A stretch of 64,000 nt of DNA from an uncultured Sulfitobacter sp. (GCF_947497275.1 NZ_CANMFS010000002.1:1-64000), one strand, 5' to 3'. Numbered from the stretch's first letter, positions 9,273 to 18,194 are shown. The notes: generated from the sequence alone by a model not told the origin. Made by a program: numbers and translations.

Positions 9273-11741
9273 CTATTTGATGAACTGGTCCCAACTACCA
9301 AAACTGCTACCGACGGACCCGCGCGGAACGCTCAGGCCGATTAAAACAATCCCGCATATCGCGGAAAACGATAGGCCTGCCAAACCAGCGCCCGTCACCA
9401 TCGGCGCGAATATCAGTACGATCCCCAATAGTGCATTCAGAAATCGGCCAAGACGTGCCACCGGCGCAAGCGCTGCGACCGAGAACGTTATGACAAGCGC
9501 CCCGACGATGTGGTTCGTTGCCGCCACGCCGCTGCCCCACGGGAACACTAACGGTGAAAGCATAAGCAGAACACCAACCCCCATAGATGCCATCAGCGTC
9601 CACGGGAAGGTCATGCCGCCGCTCAACATATCCGCGACAATAGCGCGGGGAGTGCGCTCGAAATTGTCAATTATGTATTCGTCCGGCCCCTCATCGGTGT
9701 CCCCGGTAAAGAACACCCGCAACCATGGCTGTCCGGCGCGGTGACGTCGACGCAGAAACTGGAACGACGCAACCAACTCGTCCAGCGAATAAGGGATCTG
9801 CCAGACCATCGCGGCGGCGGCAATTAAAGCGAGTGTGGAATAGGTGCCGATTACGATAGGCTGGATCACGATAAAGAAGATGGAGATCGCACCAAGGGGT
9901 ACAATCATGATGCCGAACAGAACGACAAGCCACGGCATTGTGCGCCAGCGTTGCGATGTTCCGATGACGCCAATCAGAATTTCCAGACCGTACACCAGCG
10001 CGCCGATGCCCGCATCGGGCACAGGCCACGCCTTGGACACGTCCGAGGTGATAATTTGTTCGGTGCCGTTCTTGCCGTCCGTGCCGGAAAAAATGGGTTC
10101 CCAAACGTGGTCTATCGTCTCCAACTGATAGCCCGTCAGATAGCGCGAGATTAGTAAGCCGATGATAGCCAGAAAGATGACGGGAAGGCGTTGGAACCAG
10201 TCCGAGGGGGAGTAATCCCACCCCTTGGGAACGGTTGGCCCGGTTTGCGCGGCCACCGGTGAAATGCCCGGAACCGGTTTGAGGCAAAGCGCGAAGGCCA
10301 CCGCCAACAGACCGACGACCGTTGAATTGAGGTAGGCCGCACCGTTGTCTGTCCAAAAGACGAGGGGGGCAAACATAATCCAACATCCCACGGCAGCGGC
10401 ACCAAACCGCGCCCACGGCATGCGCCATGACAACGACAACATTCCGGCGACAAATAGCAGAACCCCTGCTACGACATCGCTGATGATCATGCCCATATGG
10501 TCGTGACCGAGTAACGGCGGAGAAGTCAGTAACCAAAGACCCAGTCCCGCGTTGGCCCACCCGGCCCAAAGGCTCGCGCGGTGCTGTTTGCGGTATTCGG
10601 TTTCATGGCGATGCCGCAGAGATTCGGGATCGTTAACACGGGCGTTCGCAGCCTCCAGCCAAGGGGGGGGCGTGATGCCATTGGCCTGATACCACGCCAG
10701 CGGATCATCCTTGAGCGCGTCAATGAGTACAGGTAATTTTTCGGAAATGTCATGCTCCGGCTCCCAGTCCAGCAACCGCCGCGCCTTGGAAATGTCGAGC
10801 GCGTAGTGATCGGATGACATGTCGATCATGAACGGACGGATGAAGGGTCGTTCGCCCTGATCAAGTGCATCGGGCACCACCGGTTCGGCGTCTGTCTCCA
10901 GTTTTGCGCCCAGTTTGGCAATGGGGGCAGGCAGGACAAGTGTGTCCCACGTTTCCTCTCCGTGGATCAACTTGCCAATGCGGTTTTGCAAGGCATCGTA
11001 ACTTAACGTGTCCGGTTCACCGCCGAGGATCACTTCGCCGCTGGCGATATCGGCGCGGCGGTCCACCACACGTTTGAACAGTGCAAGCATGTCATCCACA
11101 TGAATAAACGCCTGTCCCGCGTGGGTATCACCAGAGAAGACATGGGCCTTGAAGGCGCGTTCGTAGATTCGTGCAATTTGATGGCTCAGGGTCGGAACGG
11201 CGGTCAGGTCGTCATACAGTCCAGCCAGATGGAGGAACACGGTCGCGGTGTCACCTGCTTCTTTACGAATGATCTCTTCTGTGCGGGCCTTGGATTGCGG
11301 ATAGGCCCAACCGGGGGCGAGAGGCGTGTCCTCGGTGATACGCTCACCCGGGACGCCAGGCTGATGGACCAGCATTGTGCCGGAATAGACGAATTGTTTA
11401 ACATCGACCTCTTTCAGCGCGCGAAGCAAGTTCCGCGTACCGTCCTCGTTGACGGCTTTATACTGTGGCCGCTCCTCGCCGCTGAAATCGAAATAGGCCG
11501 CGAGGTGGATAACTGAGGCAAGGCTGTCACCATTTAAGGTGTCGCGCAACTCGTCGATTGCATTCGCTGTCGAGCGTTCATCCGTGATGTCACATCCGAT
11601 TAAATCGCTGCGGCCTTCACAGGCGTCGGGTAGGTCAAACCCGACCACACGGTAATCGTCTGACAGTTTGCTAGTGAGTGCGCTGCCGATATTACCGGCA
11701 GCCCCCGTGATTAAAACAACCGGTTTTCGTATTTCTGTCAT
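9273..11741 (-). CDS. NAD-dependent epimerase fused to SPW-repeat and VKOR-like membrane domains
   Basis: This 822-residue protein has several parts. Residues about 1-330 form an SDR/epimerase domain with VVLITGAAGNIGSAL and the YPQSK active-site pattern. Residues about 390-490 are an SPW-repeat membrane domain (WAGWANAGLGLWLL). Residues about 505-690 resemble the bacterial vitamin K epoxide reductase family (DWFQRLPVIFLAIIGLLISR, ITSDVSKAWPVPDAGIGALVY). The end is again SPW-like membrane helices. Where VKOR-like relatives as I recall them have a CxxC motif (WCTLCL), this protein reads YSTLAL, so redox activity is doubtful. I chose ATG 11741 over an upstream alternative because family similarity begins there. 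It lies 94 bases downstream of the small oxidase-cluster gene. The function is unknown. A membrane-anchored sugar-nucleotide or nucleotide-binding role is a guess. Confidence 0.75.
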   Translation of the reverse strand: MTEIRKPVVLITGAAGNIGSALTSKLSDDYRVVGFDLPDACEGRSDLIGCDITDERSTANAIDELRDTLNGDSLASVIHLAAYFDFSGEERPQYKAVNEDGTRNLLRALKEVDVKQFVYSGTMLVHQPGVPGERITEDTPLAPGWAYPQSKARTEEIIRKEAGDTATVFLHLAGLYDDLTAVPTLSHQIARIYERAFKAHVFSGDTHAGQAFIHVDDMLALFKRVVDRRADIASGEVILGGEPDTLSYDALQNRIGKLIHGEETWDTLVLPAPIAKLGAKLETDAEPVVPDALDQGERPFIRPFMIDMSSDHYALDISKARRLLDWEPEHDISEKLPVLIDALKDDPLAWYQANGITPPPWLEAANARVNDPESLRHRHETEYRKQHRASLWAGWANAGLGLWLLTSPPLLGHDHMGMIISDVVAGVLLFVAGMLSLSWRMPWARFGAAAVGCWIMFAPLVFWTDNGAAYLNSTVVGLLAVAFALCLKPVPGISPVAAQTGPTVPKGWDYSPSDWFQRLPVIFLAIIGLLISRYLTGYQLETIDHVWEPIFSGTDGKNGTEQIITSDVSKAWPVPDAGIGALVYGLEILIGVIGTSQRWRTMPWLVVLFGIMIVPLGAISIFFIVIQPIVIGTYSTLALIAAAAMVWQIPYSLDELVASFQFLRRRHRAGQPWLRVFFTGDTDEGPDEYIIDNFERTPRAIVADMLSGGMTFPWTLMASMGVGVLLMLSPLVFPWGSGVAATNHIVGALVITFSVAALAPVARLGRFLNALLGIVLIFAPMVTGAGLAGLSFSAICGIVLIGLSVPRGSVGSSFGSWDQFIK

Positions 11742-11835
11742 TAAGCCCCATGCGCGCTGCTTCGGCAGACTCAACGAACAAAACGGCGGTTAGTTCACGT
11801 TGGTCCGACAAAAAACCACTCAATGGACACTAACG

Positions 11836-12156
11836 TCAAACGCAATAGGTGGTTAAGACAACGGGAGACAGTGACCAAAGCGTGGCGACAAGTCCAACCC
11901 AGCCAGTCGCGCGGCTGACGAACCGGCTAAACTCCGAAGAAGCAGCAAGGGATGGGTGGTAAAGTGCGAAGAGCAATGCGGTTTGTAGCAGGATTGCGAA
12001 TAGAAAGGCCGCACCGAGCAGGACACGTTCTATCGGCAGGCCGAACGCCGTGCCGTTGATGCCGTGTCCACAGAGAAGTCCGTGTAGCCCGTAAATGGCG
12101 CTGAATGTGGCCAACCAGACGAGCGGTGCGATCAGGATGCGAATAATGTCTCTCAT
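11836..12156 (-). CDS. Small three-helix membrane protein of the oxidase operon
   Basis: This 106-residue protein is very hydrophobic, with about three transmembrane segments (LIAPLVWLATFSAIYGLHGL, VLLGAAFLFAILLQTALLFAL and WVGLVATLWSLSPVVL). Its ATG overlaps the last bases of the fused oxidase subunit I/III gene as ATGG...TGA, so it is surely co-translated. Size and position suggest a subunit IV-like or assembly subunit, comparable in place to CyoD, but I do not recognise a family signature. The call as an oxidase partner rests on context only. Confidence 0.65.
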   Translation of the reverse strand: MRDIIRILIAPLVWLATFSAIYGLHGLLCGHGINGTAFGLPIERVLLGAAFLFAILLQTALLFALYHPSLAASSEFSRFVSRATGWVGLVATLWSLSPVVLTTYCV

Positions 12157-14636
12157 CCCATTAAGCCCGGCAGGTGTGCCACGACCAAGATCAGCACGCT
12201 GACCACTGAGAGATAGTCAATCCAAAGCCTGACAATGGGAAATTCCGCCCGCCGCGCAGAGGAGGTAAATCCGCACCGGACCCGCGCGATCAAAAAGCAA
12301 ACCATCAGTATACCGAGCGCCGCGTGAAAAAGCCCATAGCTGCCCAGCACGAACAGCGTCGCCGCGTAAGCGTGACGGGTCGGGGCAGGGGTGTGGACCA
12401 TCATTGCCGCGCACGCTACTGCAACAAGCACTGCACCTGCCAAGGTGAGGGCTAGGCTGGCCAATGGCGTGCCGCCATTGCGGTTCTTTTGTGTCGCATA
12501 ACGCATGGCGATTGGTCCAAGCCCCGCGCCGATGATCCCCAGCGCCAACGCGCTCACCGACGGCGGGAACCAGTCCGGCGGAGGCCAACCCGGCGCCACG
12601 GTCCACAAAAACGCAAAGCCGAACAGCAGCGACCCGAACAACGTAGCGTTCGCCGTCAGCAGAAAAACTGAACCCCACCACCCCGGAGGACGGTCGGTCA
12701 TGGCGAAGTTTGGCAGATGGATGTCTTGGCCGACTGGCACGGTATCCATGTCATCCTGACGCCCAATTGACCAAACCCATTTCCAGGCGAGAATGGCAAC
12801 TCCGACGACCGCCACCGGCACTGTCCAGTAGAACTTCAGCAGCAGCGATAAAAAGAAAATGCCTGTCACCGCCGACATCAGAATCGGCAGGCGGGTGTTG
12901 GCCGGATAGATCACATGCATGTCCGGTTTGCCGCTTGCCACTTCGACCGTCAGCGTCTCGCGCCAAGTATTGCGTGGCGTCCCGAGATACCCTTCACCTT
13001 TTGCCAATTGCACGGCGAGGTCGGGTTCAATTGTTAATGGATTGCGATCCGTCACATGCGGCAGGCTGGCAAAGTTGTAAGCGGGGGCCGGGGTGATCAT
13101 GGCCCATTCCAGCGTCCCGGCCCGCCACGGATTGCGTCGTCCGCGACTCGCGGTCAGCGCGTGCAGGAACACGTCAATCAGGATCATCGCGATACCGATG
13201 GCAAGAACGAAGCTGCCGACCGACGAGATGAGGTTGATCGCGGTCCACCCGTCCTCCGGTGCATAGGTCGAAATGCGTCGCCTCTGGCCAAGTAACCCAA
13301 CCCAGTGCATCGCCAAAAACGTGACGTGAAAGCCGATAAAGACAAGGGCGAAGGCGAACTCACCCAGATAAAAGAACCGCTTTCGCCCTGTGAAATGCGG
13401 CATCCAGTAATAGATTCCCGCAAAGATCGGAAAGACAAAACCGCCGAACAAGACATAGTGCAGGTGCGCCGTGATAAAGGCGGTATCATGCGCTTGCCAG
13501 TCAAAAGGCACCACGGCGACCATGACGCCGGTCAGACCGCCAATGACGAAGGTAAAGAAGAATCCCAGAAGGTGCAGCATCGGTAAATGTAGTTCAGGGC
13601 GGCCTTTCCACATGGTCCCGATCCAGGCGAATATCTGCATGCCCGTCGGCACAGCCACCAGAGTGGACGCGGCCGAGAAGAAGGCCAGCCCCATATGGGG
13701 GATGCCGGTGGTGAACATATGGTGGACCCAAAGCCCAAATGACAGGAACGCCAGCGCCAGCGCCGCCGCGACGATCCAGCCATAACCCAGCAGGGGCGTC
13801 CGGCACATCACGGGCAGAACGGTGGATATAACGCCTGCAGCTGGCAGGAAGATGATGTAAACTTCCGGATGGCCGAACAACCAGAACAGGTGCTGCCACA
13901 ACAGACTATCACCGCCCAACTCGGCCTGAAAGAACGGAAAGCCGAATGCGCGTTCGACCTCCAGCAGGATCGAACCGAGGATCAGCGGCGGAAACCCTGT
14001 CAGGATCATCAACGCAGTGATCAGCGCATACCACGCGAAGATCGGCATTTTATCCAGCGACATGCCGGGTGCGCGGTATTTCAGGATCGACACAGTGATC
14101 TCGACTGCAGCAGCAATGGCCGAAATCTCGACAAAAGTGATGCCGATCAGCCAAAAATCGGTGTTGATGCCGGGTGAGTGGATCGCGCCGGAGAGCGGCG
14201 GATACATGAACCAGCCGCCGTCAGGGGCAATGCCGAACACCATCGAGACCAACATCATCGATCCGCCAAAGGCATAACACCAGAATCCGTAGGCGGTTAA
14301 GCGCGGAAAAGCCAGATCACGGGTGCCGAGCATCTTGGGCAGCAAATAAACCGCCAGCCCTTCAAACGTGGGGATGGCGAAGAGGAACATCATGATGGTC
14401 CCGTGCATCGTGAAAATCTGGTTGTAGATATCCGGGCCGGCAAAGGCCGAATGCGGCGTCGCGAGCTGTGCGCGTATCAGCATCGCCAGAAGGCCGCCGA
14501 TGAAGAAGAAGAAGAACGCGGTGGCAAGGAACATCCGCCCCAGATCGGTATGGTTCACGGTCGAGAACCAGCCCTTGAACCCCGGCTCGGACGCCCAAAT
14601 CGCGGTCAGCTTGCGGTGACGTCCCAGCGCATTCAT
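12153..14636 (-). CDS. Heme-copper terminal oxidase, fused subunits I and III
   Basis: The 827-residue protein fuses a full catalytic subunit I (about 1-550) to a subunit III-like module (about 600-827, starting GWWGSVFLLTANATLFGSLL). Visible metal and heme ligands include MHGTIMMF (heme His), GHPEVYI (CuB His and cross-linked Tyr, with the D-pathway Glu), HHMFTTG (CuB His pair) and AHLHYVLFGG (heme ligands). The D-pathway entrance Asp is kept in TRDLAFPRL. The usual PTGIKIFSW reads PTGMQIFAW, so the K-pathway Lys is Gln. The E. coli CyoB quinol residues R71/D75/H98 are not conserved. It overlaps subunit II by ATGA. The product reduces O2 and pumps protons in the inner membrane. The electron donor is uncertain. 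Confidence 0.9.
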   Translation of the reverse strand: MNALGRHRKLTAIWASEPGFKGWFSTVNHTDLGRMFLATAFFFFFIGGLLAMLIRAQLATPHSAFAGPDIYNQIFTMHGTIMMFLFAIPTFEGLAVYLLPKMLGTRDLAFPRLTAYGFWCYAFGGSMMLVSMVFGIAPDGGWFMYPPLSGAIHSPGINTDFWLIGITFVEISAIAAAVEITVSILKYRAPGMSLDKMPIFAWYALITALMILTGFPPLILGSILLEVERAFGFPFFQAELGGDSLLWQHLFWLFGHPEVYIIFLPAAGVISTVLPVMCRTPLLGYGWIVAAALALAFLSFGLWVHHMFTTGIPHMGLAFFSAASTLVAVPTGMQIFAWIGTMWKGRPELHLPMLHLLGFFFTFVIGGLTGVMVAVVPFDWQAHDTAFITAHLHYVLFGGFVFPIFAGIYYWMPHFTGRKRFFYLGEFAFALVFIGFHVTFLAMHWVGLLGQRRRISTYAPEDGWTAINLISSVGSFVLAIGIAMILIDVFLHALTASRGRRNPWRAGTLEWAMITPAPAYNFASLPHVTDRNPLTIEPDLAVQLAKGEGYLGTPRNTWRETLTVEVASGKPDMHVIYPANTRLPILMSAVTGIFFLSLLLKFYWTVPVAVVGVAILAWKWVWSIGRQDDMDTVPVGQDIHLPNFAMTDRPPGWWGSVFLLTANATLFGSLLFGFAFLWTVAPGWPPPDWFPPSVSALALGIIGAGLGPIAMRYATQKNRNGGTPLASLALTLAGAVLVAVACAAMMVHTPAPTRHAYAATLFVLGSYGLFHAALGILMVCFLIARVRCGFTSSARRAEFPIVRLWIDYLSVVSVLILVVAHLPGLMG

Positions 14637-15373
14637 TCGAAGTCTCCGTTCAAAAATGCATCCCAGTTGGCCGCATCATGGGCGATGACGTAGAACGTGA
14701 AACTGTCATAACCGGTGCCGCTGAATTCCGCGCTGACGCCGGTATAGGTGCCTGCCTCGTCTGCTTCGATGCGCAGGATGTTGGTTCGGCCGGGAATTGC
14801 GTCAAGTTTGCCAGCAAGACGTGGCACCCAGAAGCTGTGGATGACATCGGCTGTAGTGACTGCCACGTCGACGGGACGGCCCGCAGGAATATGCAGCGTG
14901 CCGTCGGTACTGAATGACGGCGCGTCTTCGTAAGTAAATGTCCATGCTGACAGGCGACCTTCTGCGCCGACCTTCACGATATCCGGTCCCTCGCGCGGCA
15001 ACAACCGCTCCCCCACGATCAGCCCGTAGGCAAGCAGCGCGGCGAGCACCGTCATTGGAAACACAAGACCAAGGCCAACGATCCAGGCACGCACGCGTCC
15101 CGCATCATCGCCCGCGTTCTTCCTGCGGAACGCCAGCACCAGCAAGACCATCACCAGGGCGAAAATGAGCGATGCACCCGCCAGCATGACCCACCACAAC
15201 GTCGCGATGGTCTGTGCTGCGGGGCCGGCTGGATCGACGGTTGAAAGCACGCCCTCGCAGCCTGTAAGTGTTAGGAATGCGAGTGCGGGAAAGATCGGTC
15301 TGAGGAGTGCAGAGACATGGCGACAGAAGACAAGAACGATGCGCCTGCCGATTTGGTAGATCCGATCAGCCAA
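14633..15373 (-). CDS. Terminal oxidase subunit II lacking the CuA site (quinol-oxidase type)
   Basis: The 246-residue subunit II has a lipoprotein signal (FLTLTGC), two transmembrane helices (WVMLAGASLIFALVMVLLVLAF and IVGLGLVFPMTVLAALLAYGL) and a periplasmic cupredoxin domain. The first His of the CuA motif remains (VIHSFWVPRL). The Cys-x3-Cys-x3-His-x2-Met site reads SAEFSGTGYDSF, so both Cys, the His and the Met are lost. E. coli CyoA also lacks this site (ISASYSGPGF). Cytochrome c would therefore be a poor donor. No ATG/GTG lies at the expected signal peptide. The nearest in-frame starts are TTG 15373 (GGAA upstream) and GTG 15388, both inside the divergent gene, so the start is unsure. 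Confidence 0.8.
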   Translation of the reverse strand: MADRIYQIGRRIVLVFCRHVSALLRPIFPALAFLTLTGCEGVLSTVDPAGPAAQTIATLWWVMLAGASLIFALVMVLLVLAFRRKNAGDDAGRVRAWIVGLGLVFPMTVLAALLAYGLIVGERLLPREGPDIVKVGAEGRLSAWTFTYEDAPSFSTDGTLHIPAGRPVDVAVTTADVIHSFWVPRLAGKLDAIPGRTNILRIEADEAGTYTGVSAEFSGTGYDSFTFYVIAHDAANWDAFLNGDFE

Positions 15374-15832
15374 CTGCCGGGGTTCCACGAGACGGAGTCG
15401 CGTATTGCGGTTCATGGCCACCCCATCCACGCGATGTCTGTCGCGTTTCCCGTTGCGTTGACGTTCTGTGTCTTTGGCGCGGACGCACTGTATTGGTGGA
15501 CCGGTGACGAGTTCTGGGCGCGGGCTGCTTTGTGGGCTGCGGGAACAGGATTCCTCTTTGGAATGCTTGCGGGATTTTCCGGGACCGCCGAGATTTTGCT
15601 TGTTCCCGGCATTCGCAAGCGCGCCCCTGCATGGACCCATTTCATCATCGCCGTTACGCTGCTGGCGCTTCTGGGGACAAACTGGGGCTACCGGCTTTTC
15701 GGTTACGAACAGGCCGTATTGCCCTACGGCATTCTGCTGTCGGCGCTGTGTGTGCTGGTTGTGAGTTTCACAGGATGGCATGGTGGCAAGCTCGTTTTCG
15801 ACTATCGGCTGGGCACATCGAAGGGGAGCTGA
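15317..15832 (+). CDS. DUF2231-family membrane protein
   Basis: This 171-residue protein has a hydrophilic N-terminus followed by IAVHGHPIHAMSVAFPVAL, the conserved HGHPIH-type opening of DUF2231 proteins, and four membrane helices. The function of the family is unknown, although it often lies beside respiratory or heme-related genes. GGAG lies 10 bases before ATG 15317. Its 5' end overlaps the probable start of the divergent oxidase subunit II. Its 3' end overlaps the convergent CopD-like gene by 31 bases. A role with the oxidase is inferred from position only. Confidence 0.8.
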   Translation: MATEDKNDAPADLVDPISQLPGFHETESRIAVHGHPIHAMSVAFPVALTFCVFGADALYWWTGDEFWARAALWAAGTGFLFGMLAGFSGTAEILLVPGIRKRAPAWTHFIIAVTLLALLGTNWGYRLFGYEQAVLPYGILLSALCVLVVSFTGWHGGKLVFDYRLGTSKGS

Positions 15833-16314
15833 CCCCCCCGAGGCTCAATTAACCAGTTGGGAAAAACGATCCAGTCCAGAGTGGGTTTGGCAAGGACGAG
15901 GGTGAGGACCACAACCATCGGGATCAATACGGCAGTGACCGGAAACAGCGTGTGCGGAGGCTTGTGATCCCCGGGCTCTTCGGCAACCTGCGTGAGAATA
16001 TGACCGATCCATGCATGCGCGAAGACAAGCAGCGCGACAAATGCCAGCTTGGCGAAAAACCATGGCACAAAAGTACCGCGCATAAAAATCAACCATGTCC
16101 CCGCGATCACCGCAGTTACTGCAGCAGGTGTTACGCATAACGTATAGGTTAGATGGGTCGCTTGCCGGATTAGACGATAGTCTTCTTCCAACATCGCAGG
16201 ATCATGGCGCGACAACATCAAGGGCATTGCAAGGAGCCCGCCACACCACATCACCAATGCAGCGATATGGATGACCTTGAAAATCGGTATGGTCAGGATA
16301 AACCAGTCTAACAC
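15802..16314 (-). CDS. CopD/HemJ-like four-helix membrane protein
   Basis: The protein of 170 residues begins VLDWFILTIPIFKVIHIAALVMWCGGL and contains four hydrophobic helices with His residues near membrane faces, like CopD-domain or HemJ-like proteins. I chose GTG 16314 because it overlaps the CtaG stop (GTGTTAG). The frame continues 44 codons upstream into ctaG without family features. It pairs with the CtaG-like gene and probably serves copper or heme supply to the oxidase. CopD versus HemJ-like assignment cannot be settled here. Confidence 0.65.
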   Translation of the reverse strand: MLDWFILTIPIFKVIHIAALVMWCGGLLAMPLMLSRHDPAMLEEDYRLIRQATHLTYTLCVTPAAVTAVIAGTWLIFMRGTFVPWFFAKLAFVALLVFAHAWIGHILTQVAEEPGDHKPPHTLFPVTAVLIPMVVVLTLVLAKPTLDWIVFPNWLIEPRGGQLPFDVPSR

Positions 16315-17009
16315 ACTGCATTGCCCGTCAGTAGGGTCCAACTGCGCCGTGCCAGAAGAACGGCAGCGGCACCGTAGGGCAGACCCGAAGGCACCCACAT
16401 GATTAACCCGCCCAGTTGCTGGTCGCCAAGCGGGGTCAGAGCCCATTCGAAAGGGGCCACAACGTGAGCCGCATATAGTGCCGTTGGCGCAAATGTCAGG
16501 ATCGCGCCAAGCAGTCCCATCTGCGCAAAACTTGCAATGACATAAATAATCCTTTCGACGGGGGCGTCGTTTGCACTGAAGACTGTCTGCCAGAACCAGA
16601 CGGCGCTGCCCAACAGGCTAAGCTGCATAAGCCAGTAAACCGGTATGTTCGACAGGGCGAGGTCATATGCTGCCGGAAGGTGCCACATCCATAGAATGAA
16701 GCTCGACACCGCAAGGGGCAGGGCCATACTTCGCGATTTTCGTTGACGTAACACCATCGCAAGCAAGGGTGCCGCCCCAGCGATGAGAATTACATGATGA
16801 ACAACCCGCGCCGAGAACAACGCTGAGGAGAGTGCGCAAAGTGGTGACACAAAGGCGACAGCCAAAATTGCGACCGCGACAAGCCCGGCAGGTTCACGGC
16901 GCATCAGAAAGATTAATACAACCAGCGCAGTCAGAACGGCGGGGTCAAAATTCCAGCTTGTCCAAAGGTCAACGGGAAGCGGAGGTGGCCCACAATAGAT
17001 TGAGTTCAT
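16308..17009 (-). CDS. ctaG: Caa3-type CtaG-family oxidase assembly protein
   Basis: The 233-residue multi-helix membrane protein matches the Caa3_CtaG family, involved in assembly of heme-copper oxidases, probably CuB delivery. Visible features are about seven hydrophobic helices, ARVVHHVILIAGAAPLLAM with a paired His, WMWHLPAAYD, and a late HVVAPFEWALTPLGDQQLGGLIMW segment typical of the family. This is the Bacillus-type CtaG and is unrelated to Cox11. ATG 17009 is the natural start. The gene is followed by the CopD-like gene in overlap. It probably serves the neighbouring oxidase cluster. Confidence 0.85.
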   Translation of the reverse strand: MNSIYCGPPPLPVDLWTSWNFDPAVLTALVVLIFLMRREPAGLVAVAILAVAFVSPLCALSSALFSARVVHHVILIAGAAPLLAMVLRQRKSRSMALPLAVSSFILWMWHLPAAYDLALSNIPVYWLMQLSLLGSAVWFWQTVFSANDAPVERIIYVIASFAQMGLLGAILTFAPTALYAAHVVAPFEWALTPLGDQQLGGLIMWVPSGLPYGAAAVLLARRSWTLLTGNAVC

Positions 17010-17762
17010 TTCACTGATCTCCCCATAACCATAGTTTATCCCGTGTCACCAAATCGGCAATTTGCTTCTGCAAGTGGACATTGCACCGCCACGAAGATTC
17101 TTGTTCACCTGTCTAATGACCTTGATTGGTGCGCGCAACGAAGGTCGCCCTTCCGACATAGGCGCTAAGCCGATAATGACCGAAACCCGCGATTTGGGAA
17201 AGTGGCCTACAGACAAGGCGTCGGCGTCAGATTGGAAGAGACGGGGGCGCCTCGTTTGGATGACGGCACTGGGAATGGCATGAGGAGAAGACGTTAGCAG
17301 GACTGAACAACGGCTATCCGATTTTCGCCCCTGAGAATGCAGTAGTCTCTGGCACGCCGCACCCCGGTTTTTGGCAAGTTCATTCGATCGCAGACGGAAC
17401 CGAGATCGGACCGTTATGCTGAGACAGTCATTGATCACCAGGTTCTGACCAAACGCAGTTCGCTCATGCGCAAAACGGTATGACGGCGGACCGGCCCCTC
17501 GCCACGAGCGCCCGTAGAAGGCTGCGCGGAATTGCGCTTAATGATAGGAAGAGAACGCCCTGCACCCGATTTTTCGACAAAGGTCTTCAACCCCGCCAAA
17601 ATATCTGATCATTAAAGTCAGGATTGCATAAAGATCCATGAATTGTTAACCGGTACAAGAATGCGGGTGATGACGGGGTGTGTTGACCAGCCGTGATCAT
17701 GTGCAAAGCCAAAGGCGCTGATGTGCCTCAGCCAAAAAACCAACTGTTATACAGGAGTTGTT
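17010..17762. other. Intergenic stretch without a convincing gene
   Basis: Several short open frames on both strands occur here, none with recognisable family features or good spacing to a start. A stretch near 17305-17420 reads NGYPIFAPENAVVSGTPHP in one frame for about 40 codons before a stop. It could be a fragment of an old gene, but I cannot identify it. The last ~150 bases are richer in AT (near 17600-17660) and should hold the promoter of the TonB operon. No clear operator is visible. Confidence 0.4.
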
Positions 17763-18194
17763 ATGCTGGGGTGGAAGTGCCTTCTAATATTGCCGTCTTT
17801 GGTGGTGCTGTCTCAAGCTGGTGCGGCACAAGAGACCGATATCGACGGGCGGGTGTCGGTTGAACTGAATGCCGCCGAGACGATTGAGACGTCTTGCAAA
17901 TTGACGTTTTTGATCACCAACGGGCTGGAGCAGCCGATTGACACGGTTGTCTATGAAGCAGTCCTTTTCGATGCAGACGGACAGGTGAACAGATTAACTC
18001 TTTTTGATTTCGGCGCATTACCACAAGCACGCCCACGTGTACGCCAGTTTGTGGTGCCGAAACTGACCTGCGAAGGTTTGTCGCGGGTTTTGTTCAATGG
18101 GGCAAACAGCTGCGAAGGCGCCGAAGTTGAGGCGGCTGTCTGCGAAACCGGTCTGTTGGCCACATCGCGAACAGGTATCGAGGTATCTGGCTGA
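17763..18194 (+). CDS. Secreted protein of the TonB operon
   Basis: This 143-residue protein starts with a Sec signal peptide (LLILPSLVVLSQAGAA) and has a compact beta-rich mature part with four cysteines that may form disulfides. I chose ATG 17763 rather than an upstream alternative because the signal peptide begins there and AGGAG precedes it. The stop overlaps the ExbB start (TGATG), so it belongs to the TonB operon and is probably periplasmic. The family is not recognised. It may modulate the energy-transduction complex, by context only. Confidence 0.7.
   Translation: MLGWKCLLILPSLVVLSQAGAAQETDIDGRVSVELNAAETIETSCKLTFLITNGLEQPIDTVVYEAVLFDADGQVNRLTLFDFGALPQARPRVRQFVVPKLTCEGLSRVLFNGANSCEGAEVEAAVCETGLLATSRTGIEVSG

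Noticed and set aside
17046..17438. 130-codon minus-strand frame in the ctaG-TonB gap
   Set aside because: No family pattern, no ribosome site and overlapping frames on the other strand. Treated as non-coding.
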